Positions 1 to 9,342 of a stretch of 64,000 nucleotides of DNA are shown in pieces. The number at the start of each line of letters is the position of its first letter. Within the stretch, counting starts at the first letter, position 1. Position numbers and translations under genes: made by a program. The notes under the pieces were generated by a model. The model had not been told where the DNA came from. It made no database searches and saw only the letters and a list, made by a program, of their open reading frames with translations. This DNA is from Undibacterium sp. KW1 (GTDB lineage Bacteria > Pseudomonadota > Gammaproteobacteria > Burkholderiales > Burkholderiaceae_D): NCBI RefSeq assembly GCF_009937955.1, contig NZ_AP018439.1, forward strand, positions 3,410,001 through 3,474,000, given 5' to 3'.

Positions 1-1
1 G

Positions 2-508
2 CGCTCTGATGTCAACGGCTCCAGCCGTACAGGTTTCACTTACAAGTGGAAAATGAAAAACCTGTTGACTAACAGCCCACAAGAAAACGTCTTCCGTGGC
101 GACGACAAGTTTGACGTAGTTGTATTGGACAAAAAACCAGTTACTTATTCTTACTTCGCTGACCCACTGTTCGTATTCATGGATCAAGAATACAACCAGT
201 ATGAAATCGAAGCAGAAAACATGGGCGAATCCATCAACTACCTGAAAGATGGTATGGAATGCGAAGCCGTTTTCTACGACGGTAAAGCTATCTCTGTTGA
301 ATTGCCTACAACTATCGTTCGTCAGGTTATTTACTCTGAGCCAGCAGTTAAAGGCAACACTTCAGGCAACGTCCTGAAAGAAGCCAAGATCGAAAACGCG
401 ATCGAAGAATACTGCCATATCGTTCAAGTTCCACTGTTCGTCAGCCAGGACGACATGATCGAAATCGATACACGCACTAACGAATACAAAAAAGTCGTAC
501 GCAACTAA
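2..508 (+). CDS. efp: Elongation factor P, 5' end cut by window edge
   Basis: EF-P binds the ribosome between the P and E sites and relieves stalling at polyproline. The open frame runs in from the window edge, so roughly the first 23 residues are missing; the ATG at 53 is internal. The OB domains are recognisable ([31 protein letters not shown], and [11 protein letters not shown] near the end). The tip loop reads NGSSRTG, aligning with NKSGRN of arginine-type EF-P; the arginine codon is at 26-28. Known biology: that arginine is rhamnosylated by EarP in beta- and some gammaproteobacteria. The C-terminal domain has a few extra residues (around [11 protein letters not shown]) relative to typical EF-P. 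A strong terminator follows. Confidence 0.95.
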   Translation, partial: RSDVNGSSRTGFTYKWKMKNLLTNSPQENVFRGDDKFDVVVLDKKPVTYSYFADPLFVFMDQEYNQYEIEAENMGESINYLKDGMECEAVFYDGKAISVELPTTIVRQVIYSEPAVKGNTSGNVLKEAKIENAIEEYCHIVQVPLFVSQDDMIEIDTRTNEYKKVVRN

Positions 509-530
509 GACTGACAGACTTTGCGAAAAA

Positions 531-557
531 CGCCGCTGAATCAGCGGCGTTTTTTTT
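531..557 (+). terminator. Rho-independent terminator of efp
   Basis: CGCCGCTG / CAGCGGCG perfect 8-bp stem (531-538 with 542-549) followed by a run of eight T, 22 bases after the efp stop codon. Confidence 0.93.
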
Positions 558-672
558 CGTCTGGCAATTTGCATGAGGACAGTTCTCTCCTGTCAAGCAT
601 AGGCTGACAGAGACAAGATTGCCTTTCCATCAAACGATCATGCGCGGAAGAGCAATGTCACAATTTAGTCAT

Positions 673-701
673 TTGACAATATTTAGCAACGCCACTAACA
701 T
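673..701 (+). promoter_or_regulatory. Sigma70-type promoter for the spermidine-synthase-like gene
   Basis: TTGACA (673-678), 17-base spacer, TAACAT (696-701). It lies in the 304-base gap between efp and the gene starting at 813. Nothing else obvious is in this gap except the efp terminator. Confidence 0.55.
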
Positions 702-812
702 TCAAATTCTTTTTACTATCATTCTCTTAATCTATTGGCGAATATGGTATAAATAGCAAAGAATAAATTCCCATCCACCAGCGCCTGGAAGACGCTCACT
801 AAAAATATCACC

Positions 813-3209
813 GTGAAAAAAATAAACACCTTGTTTGGCATTTTCTTTGCCTCCGGTTTTGCTGCACTGGCTTACCAGATCTATTTTGCAAAGAAGCTTG
901 CCCTGGTCTTTGGTAGCCAGTCCAGCGCCACCTACACCGTGCTGGCGATATACATGGCTGGCATGGCAATCGGGGCTGCGATAGGTGCGGGCGTGGCAAA
1001 ACGCACACGCTTCCCGGTGCGCATGTATGCCATGGCAGAACTGGCCATCGCCCTGTACTGCCTGTGTACGCCTTATATATTTTCGTTCGCGCACGATATC
1101 TATTTAACGATTGCAGTCGGCTACAGGCCCGATTCTGGCTCTCTCGTCATTTATCAGGTCTTGCTGGGCGCCCTGGTCCTGCTCTTCCCTACCATCCTGA
1201 TGGGCCTGACTTTTCCCCTGCTGGTACGTGCCGTTGCGGATAGCAAATCCTGCATGGCTTCTATTTCATGGTTTTATTCAGCAAATACCTTTGGTGCGGC
1301 GTCTGGCGCCTTATTGTCGGGCTATCTGATCATTCCTGCCCTGGGCATGAATGGCACGCTGTGGCTGTCCTCAGCCATCGATATCATGGTGGCGCTGCTG
1401 GCATTCTTACTGGTCAGCGAAACAAAAACAGCGGACAGCTTGCCTGCACACGAGCAAGGCAAAACTGATGTGACGGCGCAAGGCTCTTACCGCTTTGGCC
1501 TGTTCGTCCTGCTCATCGTCGGCGCACTGACGATGATGATGGAAGTCTCGACCATACACTTGCTGGCCGTAGTCATAGGCAACAGCACTTATGCTTTTTC
1601 CCTGATGCTGACGTGCTTTCTGGCTGGCCTGGCCCTCGGTGGCAAATATGCAGGCAAGACAAGCAAGCGCTCCACCAATGAGCAATTAAATGACGCCTTG
1701 TTCTTGCTGACCTGCACGATCTTGTGCTCCACTTTTTTGTGGCATCTTTCTTCTTTGTATTTCTATGGCCTGGCAAAAAGCACGGTCCCCTACTCTTTCT
1801 GGTTCAGGGAATTCTTGCGCGCTATTCCTGCCGTCATCATTGCCCTGCCACCAGCATTTGCAATTGGCGCTCTCTATCCTGTCAGCATGACGATCGCTTC
1901 CAAAGGTCAGCATGACGGCATAGGCTTTCCTTCTGCCATCAATACCCTGGGAAATATCGCTGGCGTGTTACTGGCTGGATTTTTGCTCCTGCCAGTTATC
2001 GGTGGTTTCTATACCAGCTTGTTGTGCGGTGTGGTGGCCTTCACCCTGCTATTGATAGCGACCTGGAAGTCGCGCGACAAATCTGCGCCCGCCCTGCAAC
2101 AATATGGCAGTGCTATTGCCGCCACAATCTTGCTCATTGCCTGTCCCAAACAACTGGACCTGAACGCAATCGCCACTGGCATCAACACTTATTTCAAGCC
2201 GACTTACTATGCGGGCTGGAAAATGATAGACCATGCGGAGAGTGCCGATGGTGGCCTGACTGCGGTCATGGCGCAAACCGAACAAGGCAAGGAATTTAAA
2301 ACCCTGACCACGAATGGCAAATTCCAGGGCAATAATGTTATGGAAGCTGGTAGTGAAATGCTGGCGCAGGCAGGTTTTGGGTTGATACCCATGCTGCATT
2401 TGAATAACTACGACAATGCCCTGGTCATAGGATATGGCACTGGCGTCACGGCCATGGCTATCCATGAATCCGGCTTCAAGTCCATGGAAGTGGTCGATCT
2501 GAGCCGCGACCTGGTGAATATCGCCAACCGTCATTTTGCCGACGTCAATCAGAATCTCGCTACAAAACCTGGTGTGTCATTCCTGTATACCGATGGCAGG
2601 AATCACTTGTCGCTGACCGACAAAAAATACGACTTAATTGCGATACAACTGTCCTCTATCTGGTTTGCAGGTGCAGCCTCTCTGTATAACCAGGAGTTTT
2701 ATGCATTGGCCAAATCCAGGCTGGCCGACAAAGGCATATTGAAACAATGGTTTCAACTGGCGCATATGTCCAAACAAAACTTGAGAGTCATGATTGCGAG
2801 CCTGTCCCACTCCTTCCGCTATGTCTGGATTTATAACGTGGGCAAGCAAGGTGCAATGATAGCCAGCAATAGCCTGGATGCTTTCCCCAATTCAGAAAAG
2901 GAAAAACATTTATTAGCGATGGCCAATAACCAGACCATGAAGACCTATATCGATCTTTACAAGAACGGCATCCAATCTGTTTCTGGCGCACAGGTGCTCA
3001 ATCCTGAACAAGTCAAACAAATGCTGGCATTGAGTGAAACCACACTCTCCAATGACGACAATCTTTTGCTGGAATACAGCACGCCAAAAGGCAATGCCAT
3101 GCGAGATGAAGAATTCAAGGACAATATCGATTATCTGAAAAGCTTTGCGCACAGCCCCTATGCGAATTTGAAGCAGGCAGCAACTGAACCGGCATCAACC
3201 AGCAGATAA
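813..3209 (+). CDS. Membrane-bound spermidine synthase-like protein (MFS-like + aminopropyltransferase fold)
   Basis: A 798-residue fusion. The N-terminal half (about residues 5-440) is a multi-span membrane region with Gly/Ala-rich helices resembling transporters. The C-terminal part is a Rossmann domain of the spermidine synthase family, with the nucleotide loop GYGTGVTA near residue 540, TDGRN near 592 and KYDLIAIQLSS after it. Such fusions are common in proteobacteria but their substrates are mostly unknown, so spermidine synthesis is not assured. The start is GTG at 813, followed at once by a hydrophobic stretch; a promoter sits about 110 bases upstream. It ends just before a terminator shared with metQ. 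Confidence 0.85.
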   Translation: MKKINTLFGIFFASGFAALAYQIYFAKKLALVFGSQSSATYTVLAIYMAGMAIGAAIGAGVAKRTRFPVRMYAMAELAIALYCLCTPYIFSFAHDIYLTIAVGYRPDSGSLVIYQVLLGALVLLFPTILMGLTFPLLVRAVADSKSCMASISWFYSANTFGAASGALLSGYLIIPALGMNGTLWLSSAIDIMVALLAFLLVSETKTADSLPAHEQGKTDVTAQGSYRFGLFVLLIVGALTMMMEVSTIHLLAVVIGNSTYAFSLMLTCFLAGLALGGKYAGKTSKRSTNEQLNDALFLLTCTILCSTFLWHLSSLYFYGLAKSTVPYSFWFREFLRAIPAVIIALPPAFAIGALYPVSMTIASKGQHDGIGFPSAINTLGNIAGVLLAGFLLLPVIGGFYTSLLCGVVAFTLLLIATWKSRDKSAPALQQYGSAIAATILLIACPKQLDLNAIATGINTYFKPTYYAGWKMIDHAESADGGLTAVMAQTEQGKEFKTLTTNGKFQGNNVMEAGSEMLAQAGFGLIPMLHLNNYDNALVIGYGTGVTAMAIHESGFKSMEVVDLSRDLVNIANRHFADVNQNLATKPGVSFLYTDGRNHLSLTDKKYDLIAIQLSSIWFAGAASLYNQEFYALAKSRLADKGILKQWFQLAHMSKQNLRVMIASLSHSFRYVWIYNVGKQGAMIASNSLDAFPNSEKEKHLLAMANNQTMKTYIDLYKNGIQSVSGAQVLNPEQVKQMLALSETTLSNDDNLLLEYSTPKGNAMRDEEFKDNIDYLKSFAHSPYANLKQAATEPASTSR

Positions 3210-3225
3210 AGCGTCATATAAAACA

Positions 3226-3261
3226 AAACACCCCGGCAAAAAAAATTCTGCCGGGGTGTTT
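3226..3261. terminator. Bidirectional terminator between convergent genes
   Basis: AACACCCCGGCA (3227-3238) pairs perfectly with TGCCGGGGTGTT (3249-3260) around an A-rich loop. It serves the + strand gene ending at 3209 and metQ ending at 3280 on the - strand. Confidence 0.85.
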
Positions 3262-3279
3262 CATTATCCGAAGAGCCGA

Positions 3280-4089
3280 TTAAAAAGCAGGAACCACTGC
3301 GCCCTTGTATTTGTCTTCAATGAATTTCTTGACTTCAGGTGAATTCAAAGCTGCCACCAGTTTTTTGAAAGCCGGGCTATTTTTATTATCTTCACGCGCC
3401 ACCAGCAAATTTGCATAAGGTGAATTTGCATCTTCAATAAACAAAGAATCTTTCACAGGATTGAGTTTTGCTTCTATCGCATAATTGGTATTGATCAAGG
3501 CCAGATCAACCTGGTTCAATACACGTGGCAGAGTCGCAGCTTCCAGTTCCTTGAATTTCAGTTTCTTTGGATTTTCAATAATATCTTTTTGTGTTGCAGA
3601 GATATTTTTTGGGTCCTTCAGTTTCAACAAACCCTGTTTTGCCAGCAACAGCAAGGCACGGCCAGAATTGGATGGATCATTCGGAATAGCGACAGTTGCA
3701 CCATCGGGCAAGTCAGCCAGCTTTTTGTACTTGCTTGAATAAGCAGCAAAAGGTTCTACGTGCACTTTGGCGATAGGCACTTCGATATCATTCTTGTGGC
3801 TTTTCTTGAATTCGTTCAGGTAAGGCTGGTGCAAAAAGAAATTACCATCCAGATGTTTTTCATTGACCTGCACTGCTGGCTGTATGTAATCAGTGAACAC
3901 TTTCACTTTCAAATCCACACCCTCTTTGGCGAGCTGCGGTTTGATAAATTCCAGTATCTCTGCATGCGGCACGGGGCTGGCAGCGATGTTCAAGGTTTCG
4001 ATTGCAAATGCAGCTGGTGAAAACACGGCAGCGGCTGTCAGGCTACCTGCCAGTATCAGGGTAAAACGGCGTTTCAAATTTAAAGACAT
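3280..4089 (-). CDS. metQ: Methionine ABC transporter substrate-binding protein MetQ
   Basis: NlpA/MetQ family, 269 residues, last gene of metN-metI-metQ. It captures methionine in the periplasm and delivers it to MetI. Family signatures visible are LNIAASPVPHAEIL at the mature N-terminus, the FLHQPYLNEF block and the PNDPSNSGRALLLL block. Its export signal (about residues 1-29, ending SPAAFA) has no lipobox cysteine, whereas MetQ of E. coli is a lipoprotein; here it looks like a soluble type I secreted protein. It starts 36 bases after the metI stop codon. Confidence 0.93.
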   Translation of the reverse strand: MSLNLKRRFTLILAGSLTAAAVFSPAAFAIETLNIAASPVPHAEILEFIKPQLAKEGVDLKVKVFTDYIQPAVQVNEKHLDGNFFLHQPYLNEFKKSHKNDIEVPIAKVHVEPFAAYSSKYKKLADLPDGATVAIPNDPSNSGRALLLLAKQGLLKLKDPKNISATQKDIIENPKKLKFKELEAATLPRVLNQVDLALINTNYAIEAKLNPVKDSLFIEDANSPYANLLVAREDNKNSPAFKKLVAALNSPEVKKFIEDKYKGAVVPAF

Positions 4090-4125
4090 AGTGACTCCAA
4101 TAAAAATAAAAACTCAGTTACTTAA

Positions 4126-4785
4126 TTACTTACGTGTGAATTTCAACACCAGCTTGTCACCGACAAATTGCAGCAACTGCACCAGCACAATCAAAATAAA
4201 TACCGTCACTACCATGACCTCAGTTTGAAAGCGCTGGTAACCATAACGCAGCGCCAGGTCACCCAGACCACCTCCACCGATCACGCCCGACATGGCTGCA
4301 TACGACACCAGGGCAATCGTCGTTACTGTCGCGGCAGCCAGCAAACCCGGCAATGCCTCTGGCAACAATGCATGCCAGATAATCTGCCAGGTCCTGGCAC
4401 CCATGGCCTGGCAGGCTTCAATAATTCCCTTATCCACTTCCCGCAAGACGTTTTCTACCAGGCGTGCAAAGAATGGCGTTGTTCCGATTACCAGCGGCGG
4501 TATGGTTCCCGGCACCCCCAGCGATGTCCCCATCAATAACAGCGTGAAAGGGATCAATACGATCAGCAAAATAATGAAAGGGATAGAGCGCAAAATATTC
4601 ACGACTACCGACAACACTGCATACAGCAGGCCCTGCTCCAGCAATTGCTTTTTACCTGTCAAAAACAGCAGTACACCCAAGGGCAAACCCAGCACCACGG
4701 TGAACAGCAAAGAGGCACCTGTCATCGTCAGGGTATCGAGAGTCGCCAGTGCGATATCACTCCAGTCAATTTGAGAAAAATCCAT
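4126..4785 (-). CDS. metI: Methionine ABC transporter permease MetI
   Basis: A 219-residue inner-membrane permease with five or so hydrophobic spans and the cytoplasmic coupling loop (EACQAMGARTWQII, about residues 110-123) that docks on MetN. Its ATG overlaps the metN stop by one base (TGATG), which indicates translational coupling. Length matches the usual 217 or so residues of MetI. Confidence 0.95.
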   Translation of the reverse strand: MDFSQIDWSDIALATLDTLTMTGASLLFTVVLGLPLGVLLFLTGKKQLLEQGLLYAVLSVVVNILRSIPFIILLIVLIPFTLLLMGTSLGVPGTIPPLVIGTTPFFARLVENVLREVDKGIIEACQAMGARTWQIIWHALLPEALPGLLAAATVTTIALVSYAAMSGVIGGGGLGDLALRYGYQRFQTEVMVVTVFILIVLVQLLQFVGDKLVLKFTRK

Positions 4786-5816
4786 CAGTGCACCCCTGCT
4801 GCTGCGCTGATTCTTGCCACCCTGACGCCAGCATTTTTCAATAAATCCTCGACAGTCGCGGACTGTTCCTGCGTACTGTGCAACTCCACCAGCAATTGCC
4901 CGTAAGGCGTATCCTTGATGCGCCCTATCACACCTTGCAGAATGGCGATATCGACACCAGCCTGCGACGCAATACGCGTAATGATGGGGTCATGCGTACT
5001 TGTGCCTACATAACTCAAACGCAGCAAATGGCGGTCAGCATCCTGGTCGCTGCGTTCCAGCACAGACAAATCCAACGCCTGATTTTCTGCCACCAGGCTT
5101 TGCGTCACCACATGCTGAGGATGCAGGAACACATCAACTACATCACCGAGCTCAACAATCTCTCCCGCATCTATGACTGCCACCTTGTCGCAGATCGTGC
5201 GTATCACCTGCATTTCATGTGTGATCAGGACGATGGTCAGGCCGAGCTTTTGATTAATATCGAGCAACAGGCGCAAGATCGCTTGCGTGGTCTCAGGGTC
5301 TAATGCCGAGGTCGCCTCATCGCATAACAATAGATGCGGATAATTTGCCAGTGCCCTGGCAATGCCCACCCTCTGCTTTTGTCCACCAGACAATTGCGAT
5401 GGATATTTATGACCCTGGTCTTGCAAACCTACCAGCTCAAGTAATTCTTCTACCCTTACCAGGATTTCCTGCCTTGTGTATTTGCCACTCAGCTTGAGCG
5501 GAAAGGCAATATTGTCGATGACCGTTTTTGCATGCAGTAAATTGAAATGCTGGAACACCATGCCCACACGCTGGCGCAAGGCATGCAGTTGTTGAGTGTC
5601 CAAACTGGTGATGTCCTCATCATCAATCACTACTTTGCCCGCGCTGGGACGTTCCAGTAAATTCAAGGTGCGCAGCAAAGTGCTCTTACCCGCACCGGAA
5701 CGGCCTATGATGCCAAGAACCTGACCCGCTTCTATGTTGAAATTAATATTATGCAAGGCCCTTACTTCGCGGCCCTGATGGCTATAAATTTTTGCTAACT
5801 GCTCTATACGTATCAC
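4785..5816 (-). CDS. metN: Methionine ABC transporter ATPase MetN
   Basis: First gene of the methionine import operon, 343 residues. Walker A is GRSGAGKST (about 38-46), the signature is LSGGQKQRVGIARAL, Walker B is LLLCDEATSALDP, and a C-terminal NIL/ACT-type domain (about 265-340) is present, which in E. coli MetN binds methionine and inhibits uptake. The start codon appears to be GTG (5814-5816) with no good Shine-Dalgarno, so the start is less certain than the gene. I see no SAM riboswitch or MetJ-type repeat upstream. Confidence 0.95.
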   Translation of the reverse strand: MIRIEQLAKIYSHQGREVRALHNINFNIEAGQVLGIIGRSGAGKSTLLRTLNLLERPSAGKVVIDDEDITSLDTQQLHALRQRVGMVFQHFNLLHAKTVIDNIAFPLKLSGKYTRQEILVRVEELLELVGLQDQGHKYPSQLSGGQKQRVGIARALANYPHLLLCDEATSALDPETTQAILRLLLDINQKLGLTIVLITHEMQVIRTICDKVAVIDAGEIVELGDVVDVFLHPQHVVTQSLVAENQALDLSVLERSDQDADRHLLRLSYVGTSTHDPIITRIASQAGVDIAILQGVIGRIKDTPYGQLLVELHSTQEQSATVEDLLKNAGVRVARISAAAGVH

Positions 5817-6076
5817 TGAATATCTGACCGGCTGTTGTTGCTGTTGGACTCAACTTTATCGAAGGCAACAAGTTTTTTCCAATCATATATATGCATTTGT
5901 ATATACAACTATTCGTATAAGCAAAGGTGAAAAATGAATACGCACTATCAATTGAGCGGGTTTGATTAAAGTTGACACGTGGCAATAAACTGCGATTTGT
6001 GTTTAAATCGCTTGTAATTTTGGTCCAGGCTCGCTATGTTGAAATGATCCTGGTTCTAGTCTTAGGAGTTAATATC

Positions 6077-6385
6077 ATGGTCACGTCCGTTACATCTTCG
6101 AGCGCAGCGCAAGTTGCACAACAACAGCAACTCTTGCAGCAGGCTGCTGCCGGGCAACAGAAACAAAGTGCGGAAACCATAGGCGCGGCTGCAGACCGCG
6201 ACTCCGGTACGGCTGATGCCATTGCAGATCAAAAAAGAATTACCGCCTCACAGGCTGAGCAACAGGCGCAACTGGCCAGCAAGCAGAATGTCAAGCAGCC
6301 AGAACCACCGCCGCCAGAACAACCAAAACCAGTGGTCAATACCAGCGGACAAGTGACTGGCACAACCATCAATACCACTGCCTGA
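6077..6385 (+). CDS. Small Gln/Ala-rich hypothetical protein
   Basis: A 102-residue protein with no recognised domain. The chosen ATG has a clear AGGAG ribosome site at 6064-6068; the open frame extends further upstream but without such a signal. Residues 8-35 are Gln/Ala-rich and probably helical, the middle continues as a polar helix (QAEQQAQLASKQN), then comes a short proline-rich piece (PEPPPPEQPKP) and a Thr-rich tail. No signal peptide or membrane span. It stands alone between metN (divergent) and a terminator. Function unknown. Confidence 0.65.
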   Translation: MVTSVTSSSAAQVAQQQQLLQQAAAGQQKQSAETIGAAADRDSGTADAIADQKRITASQAEQQAQLASKQNVKQPEPPPPEQPKPVVNTSGQVTGTTINTTA

Positions 6386-6400
6386 ACACCGTACCCATAC

Positions 6401-6438
6401 AAAAAAGCCACTCCGATTAAATCCAGAGTGGCTTTTTT
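6401..6438. terminator. Bidirectional terminator
   Basis: AAAAAAGCCACTC (6401-6413) pairs with GAGTGGCTTTTTT (6426-6438). It lies between the small Gln-rich gene (+) and the DUF1501 gene (-). Confidence 0.88.
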
Positions 6439-6467
6439 ACTTACTATGATCAGCAATTAATCAGCAA

Positions 6468-7721
6468 TCAGGCTTTATTCACAAATAAATTAAAGCTGGA
6501 CCTGGCGTAAGCTTGTTCAGGAAAAACCTTGAGCAATTGATTGTCTGACAAACCCATATGACGCTCACAGATCTGCGTCAATACCGAACGAAAATCGGTA
6601 GTCACAGGCACATCACGTCCCTCATATAACTGATCATTGCCGAGGCCGCGCCAGTCGCCATATACCTTGCCGCCAGCGACTTTGCCACCAAGCACCCACA
6701 TGACATTGCCATGCCCATGGTCGGTGCCGCCATTGCCATTCTGTTTGGCAGTACGGCCAAATTCTGACATCACGACTATCGTGGTGTCATCAAACATGGG
6801 GCCAAGGCGTCTGGCCAGATTCGCCAGGCCCAGACCCAGCGGTGACAAACGATTTGCCAACTGACCTTTGCCGGCTCCCTGGTTGGCATGGGTGTCCCAG
6901 CCGCCCAATGCCATGAACACCATCTGGATTTTAGGATCATTCTTGAGCAAGATGGCAACACGGGTACTGTCGTCAGGAAAACCATTAGGCAAGGGCGCGC
7001 CGCCATCGGCAGCCTGCAGTTCTTTTTCCATAGACGCGCCCATCATTTCCTGATGCGCTTCTTTGGCATCACTAAAGGCTTTCGCGTACTTATCGTTTTC
7101 CTTATACATCTGTTCAAAAGCTGCACCAACCTTGGGTCTGTCCAGTACATTCGCCTTGGTGCCCGCCGCACCGCTGGCGATATTGCTGGCGGCAACCGTG
7201 CCCGACAAGATACGGGGCATGACCGCACCGACACTGACGGCACGCGTTGGCGTCGTCGTACCCGGCAAGTTACCAAGCAAACGGTTCATCCAGCCATCTG
7301 TCGTGCCTTTACGCCCAGGCGTGCCAGACTCCAGATAATCCTGGGCGTCGAAATGCGAACGGGTAAAATCCGGTGAACCGCTGGCTTGCACGAAAGCCAG
7401 TTTCTTTTGCTGCCAAAGATCCTGCAAGTCTGCCAGTGCGGGATGCAGACCAAAATAGCCATCGAGATCAATTGCACCATCGGTCTGCCCCGGCCTTGCC
7501 AGTGCGATAGTCGGGCGCAAGCGCGCATAATTGCTGTCACCATAAGGTGCAACCACATTCAAGCCATCGACAGCGCCCCGCAACATGATGACGATAAGCT
7601 TGTTTTTTGTTGTTGCTTCGGTTGCTGCACCATTTGCCCTGGCAGCCCAGGCAGCCTGTCCCACCGGAATCAGCAAACCCGCTCCTGCGGCCATGGAATA
7701 TAAGAAATTTCTGCGTTTCAT
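6468..7721 (-). CDS. DUF1501 exported protein
   Basis: 417 residues, DUF1501 family (alkaline-phosphatase-like/sulfatase-related fold). The N-terminus MKRRNFLYSM followed by a hydrophobic Ala/Gly stretch resembles a Tat signal, suggesting export as a folded, possibly metal-binding protein. Family-typical blocks are LIVIMLRGAVDGLN, GLHPALADL, GGWDTHANQG and MSEFGRTAKQNGNGGTDHGHGNVMW (seen around residues 270-345, quoted in part). It lies 40 bases downstream of the DUF1800 gene, and this pair recurs widely as an operon. Biochemical role not established. Confidence 0.9.
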   Translation of the reverse strand: MKRRNFLYSMAAGAGLLIPVGQAAWAARANGAATEATTKNKLIVIMLRGAVDGLNVVAPYGDSNYARLRPTIALARPGQTDGAIDLDGYFGLHPALADLQDLWQQKKLAFVQASGSPDFTRSHFDAQDYLESGTPGRKGTTDGWMNRLLGNLPGTTTPTRAVSVGAVMPRILSGTVAASNIASGAAGTKANVLDRPKVGAAFEQMYKENDKYAKAFSDAKEAHQEMMGASMEKELQAADGGAPLPNGFPDDSTRVAILLKNDPKIQMVFMALGGWDTHANQGAGKGQLANRLSPLGLGLANLARRLGPMFDDTTIVVMSEFGRTAKQNGNGGTDHGHGNVMWVLGGKVAGGKVYGDWRGLGNDQLYEGRDVPVTTDFRSVLTQICERHMGLSDNQLLKVFPEQAYARSSFNLFVNKA

Positions 7722-7761
7722 TTTGCTCTCTTTATCTGTACGATCTGTGCGCTTGCCTGCT

Positions 7762-9342
7762 TCAATGCTGCATAAAATCCGGGCTACCCAATATCAGTGA
7801 GGCACGCAAGGCTTCGGGATTGCCATTCACAATTTCTATACTGCGCCCGGACAAGCCTGGCCCCAGTGTTTGCAACAAGGCCGTGGCGCTGACCGCAGGC
7901 ATGACTGCGGGCCGGTCTGATTTTTCCTCAGCCTGTTTTGCCAACTGCTTCTTGCCCATTTTGTCTCCATCCTCTATCTCTTTATCAAATGGCAGGCGGC
8001 CAGTTGCGAGTGCGGTGGCAAAGTTGATGCGGCGGCTAATGGCATCCGGGTTCATCCATGCATCCTGCGTGTTTTTATAGCCATCGGGTGTCTGGCTGCC
8101 GTATAGAGGCATGCCGAGTTGTGCCAGTACGCCCAACACGGGCCTGACATTTTGCACCTTGACATCACTGGCGCGGATGGCGGACACCACATATTGATAC
8201 GGGGTTTTATATTTCACGCCCGCATTTTGGGGATCACGAAATTCGGCACTGGCAAACAGCGTCTGCAATACGGCCCGTATGTCACCACGGGTATCGAGAT
8301 AACGTTTGGCCAGCCTCTCGACCAAGGCTGGTGCAGGTTTGTCAGCGACAAAATATTGCGCCAGTTTGAAACTCAGGTGATGCGCAGTAGATGGGTGTGT
8401 TGCCAGCACATCGAGCGCGAATTCTGCTTCTGCCTGACCACGCACAGGTATGGATTTGCCCAGCCACAGCTTGCTGCCTTTATCGTGTCTGTCAGCATCA
8501 AAGTAAAAGTTTTGATTACTCCTGACCATGGCACGCGGATCAAAGGTCCAGCCGGTCAGCATGCGTGCCAGTTCGGTCACGTCTTTCTGGGTATAGCCAC
8601 CATCCACACCCAGGGTATGCAACTCCATGACTTCACGCGCATAGTTTTCATTCAGGCCGCTGGACTTGGCCTTTTGTCCGCCGCCCTTGCCCTGTTTGCC
8701 ATTCGCATGAAAATCTGCTGACGTGGATAACCAGTTATCCAGATAAAACAACATGGCAGGGTGCTTGGCAGTCGCACCCAGCAAATCACGGAAGTTGCCA
8801 AAGACATAGGGACGTATCGCATCGCGCTCATAGCTGGCGACAAGTGCACGGTCCAGGCCTTTGCCATTGAACACATTGAAATGATTGAACCAGAAATCGA
8901 CCATCACTTCTTCCAGCTGATGCGAGCTTTCTATGGCACGGTATAGTCTGGATTCTGCGGTTTGCTCAATGATGCGGCCAACCAGTTCACGGCGTTTCTT
9001 TTGCGCAGCGTCGGATTCATCGCTGGTGTTTTTCAAGGCTTTTTGATAATCAAACAAGACCGAGCCTGCGCTCTGACTCATGACATCGAGTGATTTCAAT
9101 TTCTCTTGCAAACCATCTGGCAAGGGCAGGAATTGCGGATTCAGCTGCTGCTCTATATAGGCATCCACACCCATTTTTTTGACCCGTTCTATATCACCAG
9201 GTCGCGGGCCATAGGCCAGGCGGTTCAGTACGTGCAAGGCTTCGGCCTCAGTCGAAGGACCTGCAGCATGCACAGGAAGAGCACAGATATTTACGGTAAT
9301 CAACAACACCAGCAAGCCAGGAATTTTTGTCAGGTTTCTCAT
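7762..9342 (-). CDS. DUF1800 exported protein
   Basis: 526 residues with a Sec signal peptide (cleavage probably after PVHA near residue 27). DUF1800 family blocks include ALHVLNRLAYGPRPGD near the mature start, MVDFWFNHFNVF, and ENYAREVMELHTLGVDGGYTQ (in part) in the middle. It is the first gene of the DUF1800-DUF1501 operon. The joint presence of both proteins suggests they act together in the envelope; no activity is known from sequence. Confidence 0.9.
   Translation of the reverse strand: MRNLTKIPGLLVLLITVNICALPVHAAGPSTEAEALHVLNRLAYGPRPGDIERVKKMGVDAYIEQQLNPQFLPLPDGLQEKLKSLDVMSQSAGSVLFDYQKALKNTSDESDAAQKKRRELVGRIIEQTAESRLYRAIESSHQLEEVMVDFWFNHFNVFNGKGLDRALVASYERDAIRPYVFGNFRDLLGATAKHPAMLFYLDNWLSTSADFHANGKQGKGGGQKAKSSGLNENYAREVMELHTLGVDGGYTQKDVTELARMLTGWTFDPRAMVRSNQNFYFDADRHDKGSKLWLGKSIPVRGQAEAEFALDVLATHPSTAHHLSFKLAQYFVADKPAPALVERLAKRYLDTRGDIRAVLQTLFASAEFRDPQNAGVKYKTPYQYVVSAIRASDVKVQNVRPVLGVLAQLGMPLYGSQTPDGYKNTQDAWMNPDAISRRINFATALATGRLPFDKEIEDGDKMGKKQLAKQAEEKSDRPAVMPAVSATALLQTLGPGLSGRSIEIVNGNPEALRASLILGSPDFMQH

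Noticed and set aside
5817..6076. SAM riboswitch or MetJ site upstream of metN
   Set aside because: I looked for the stem-loop core and for AGACGTCT-type repeats and saw neither; only AT-rich short inverted repeats are present.
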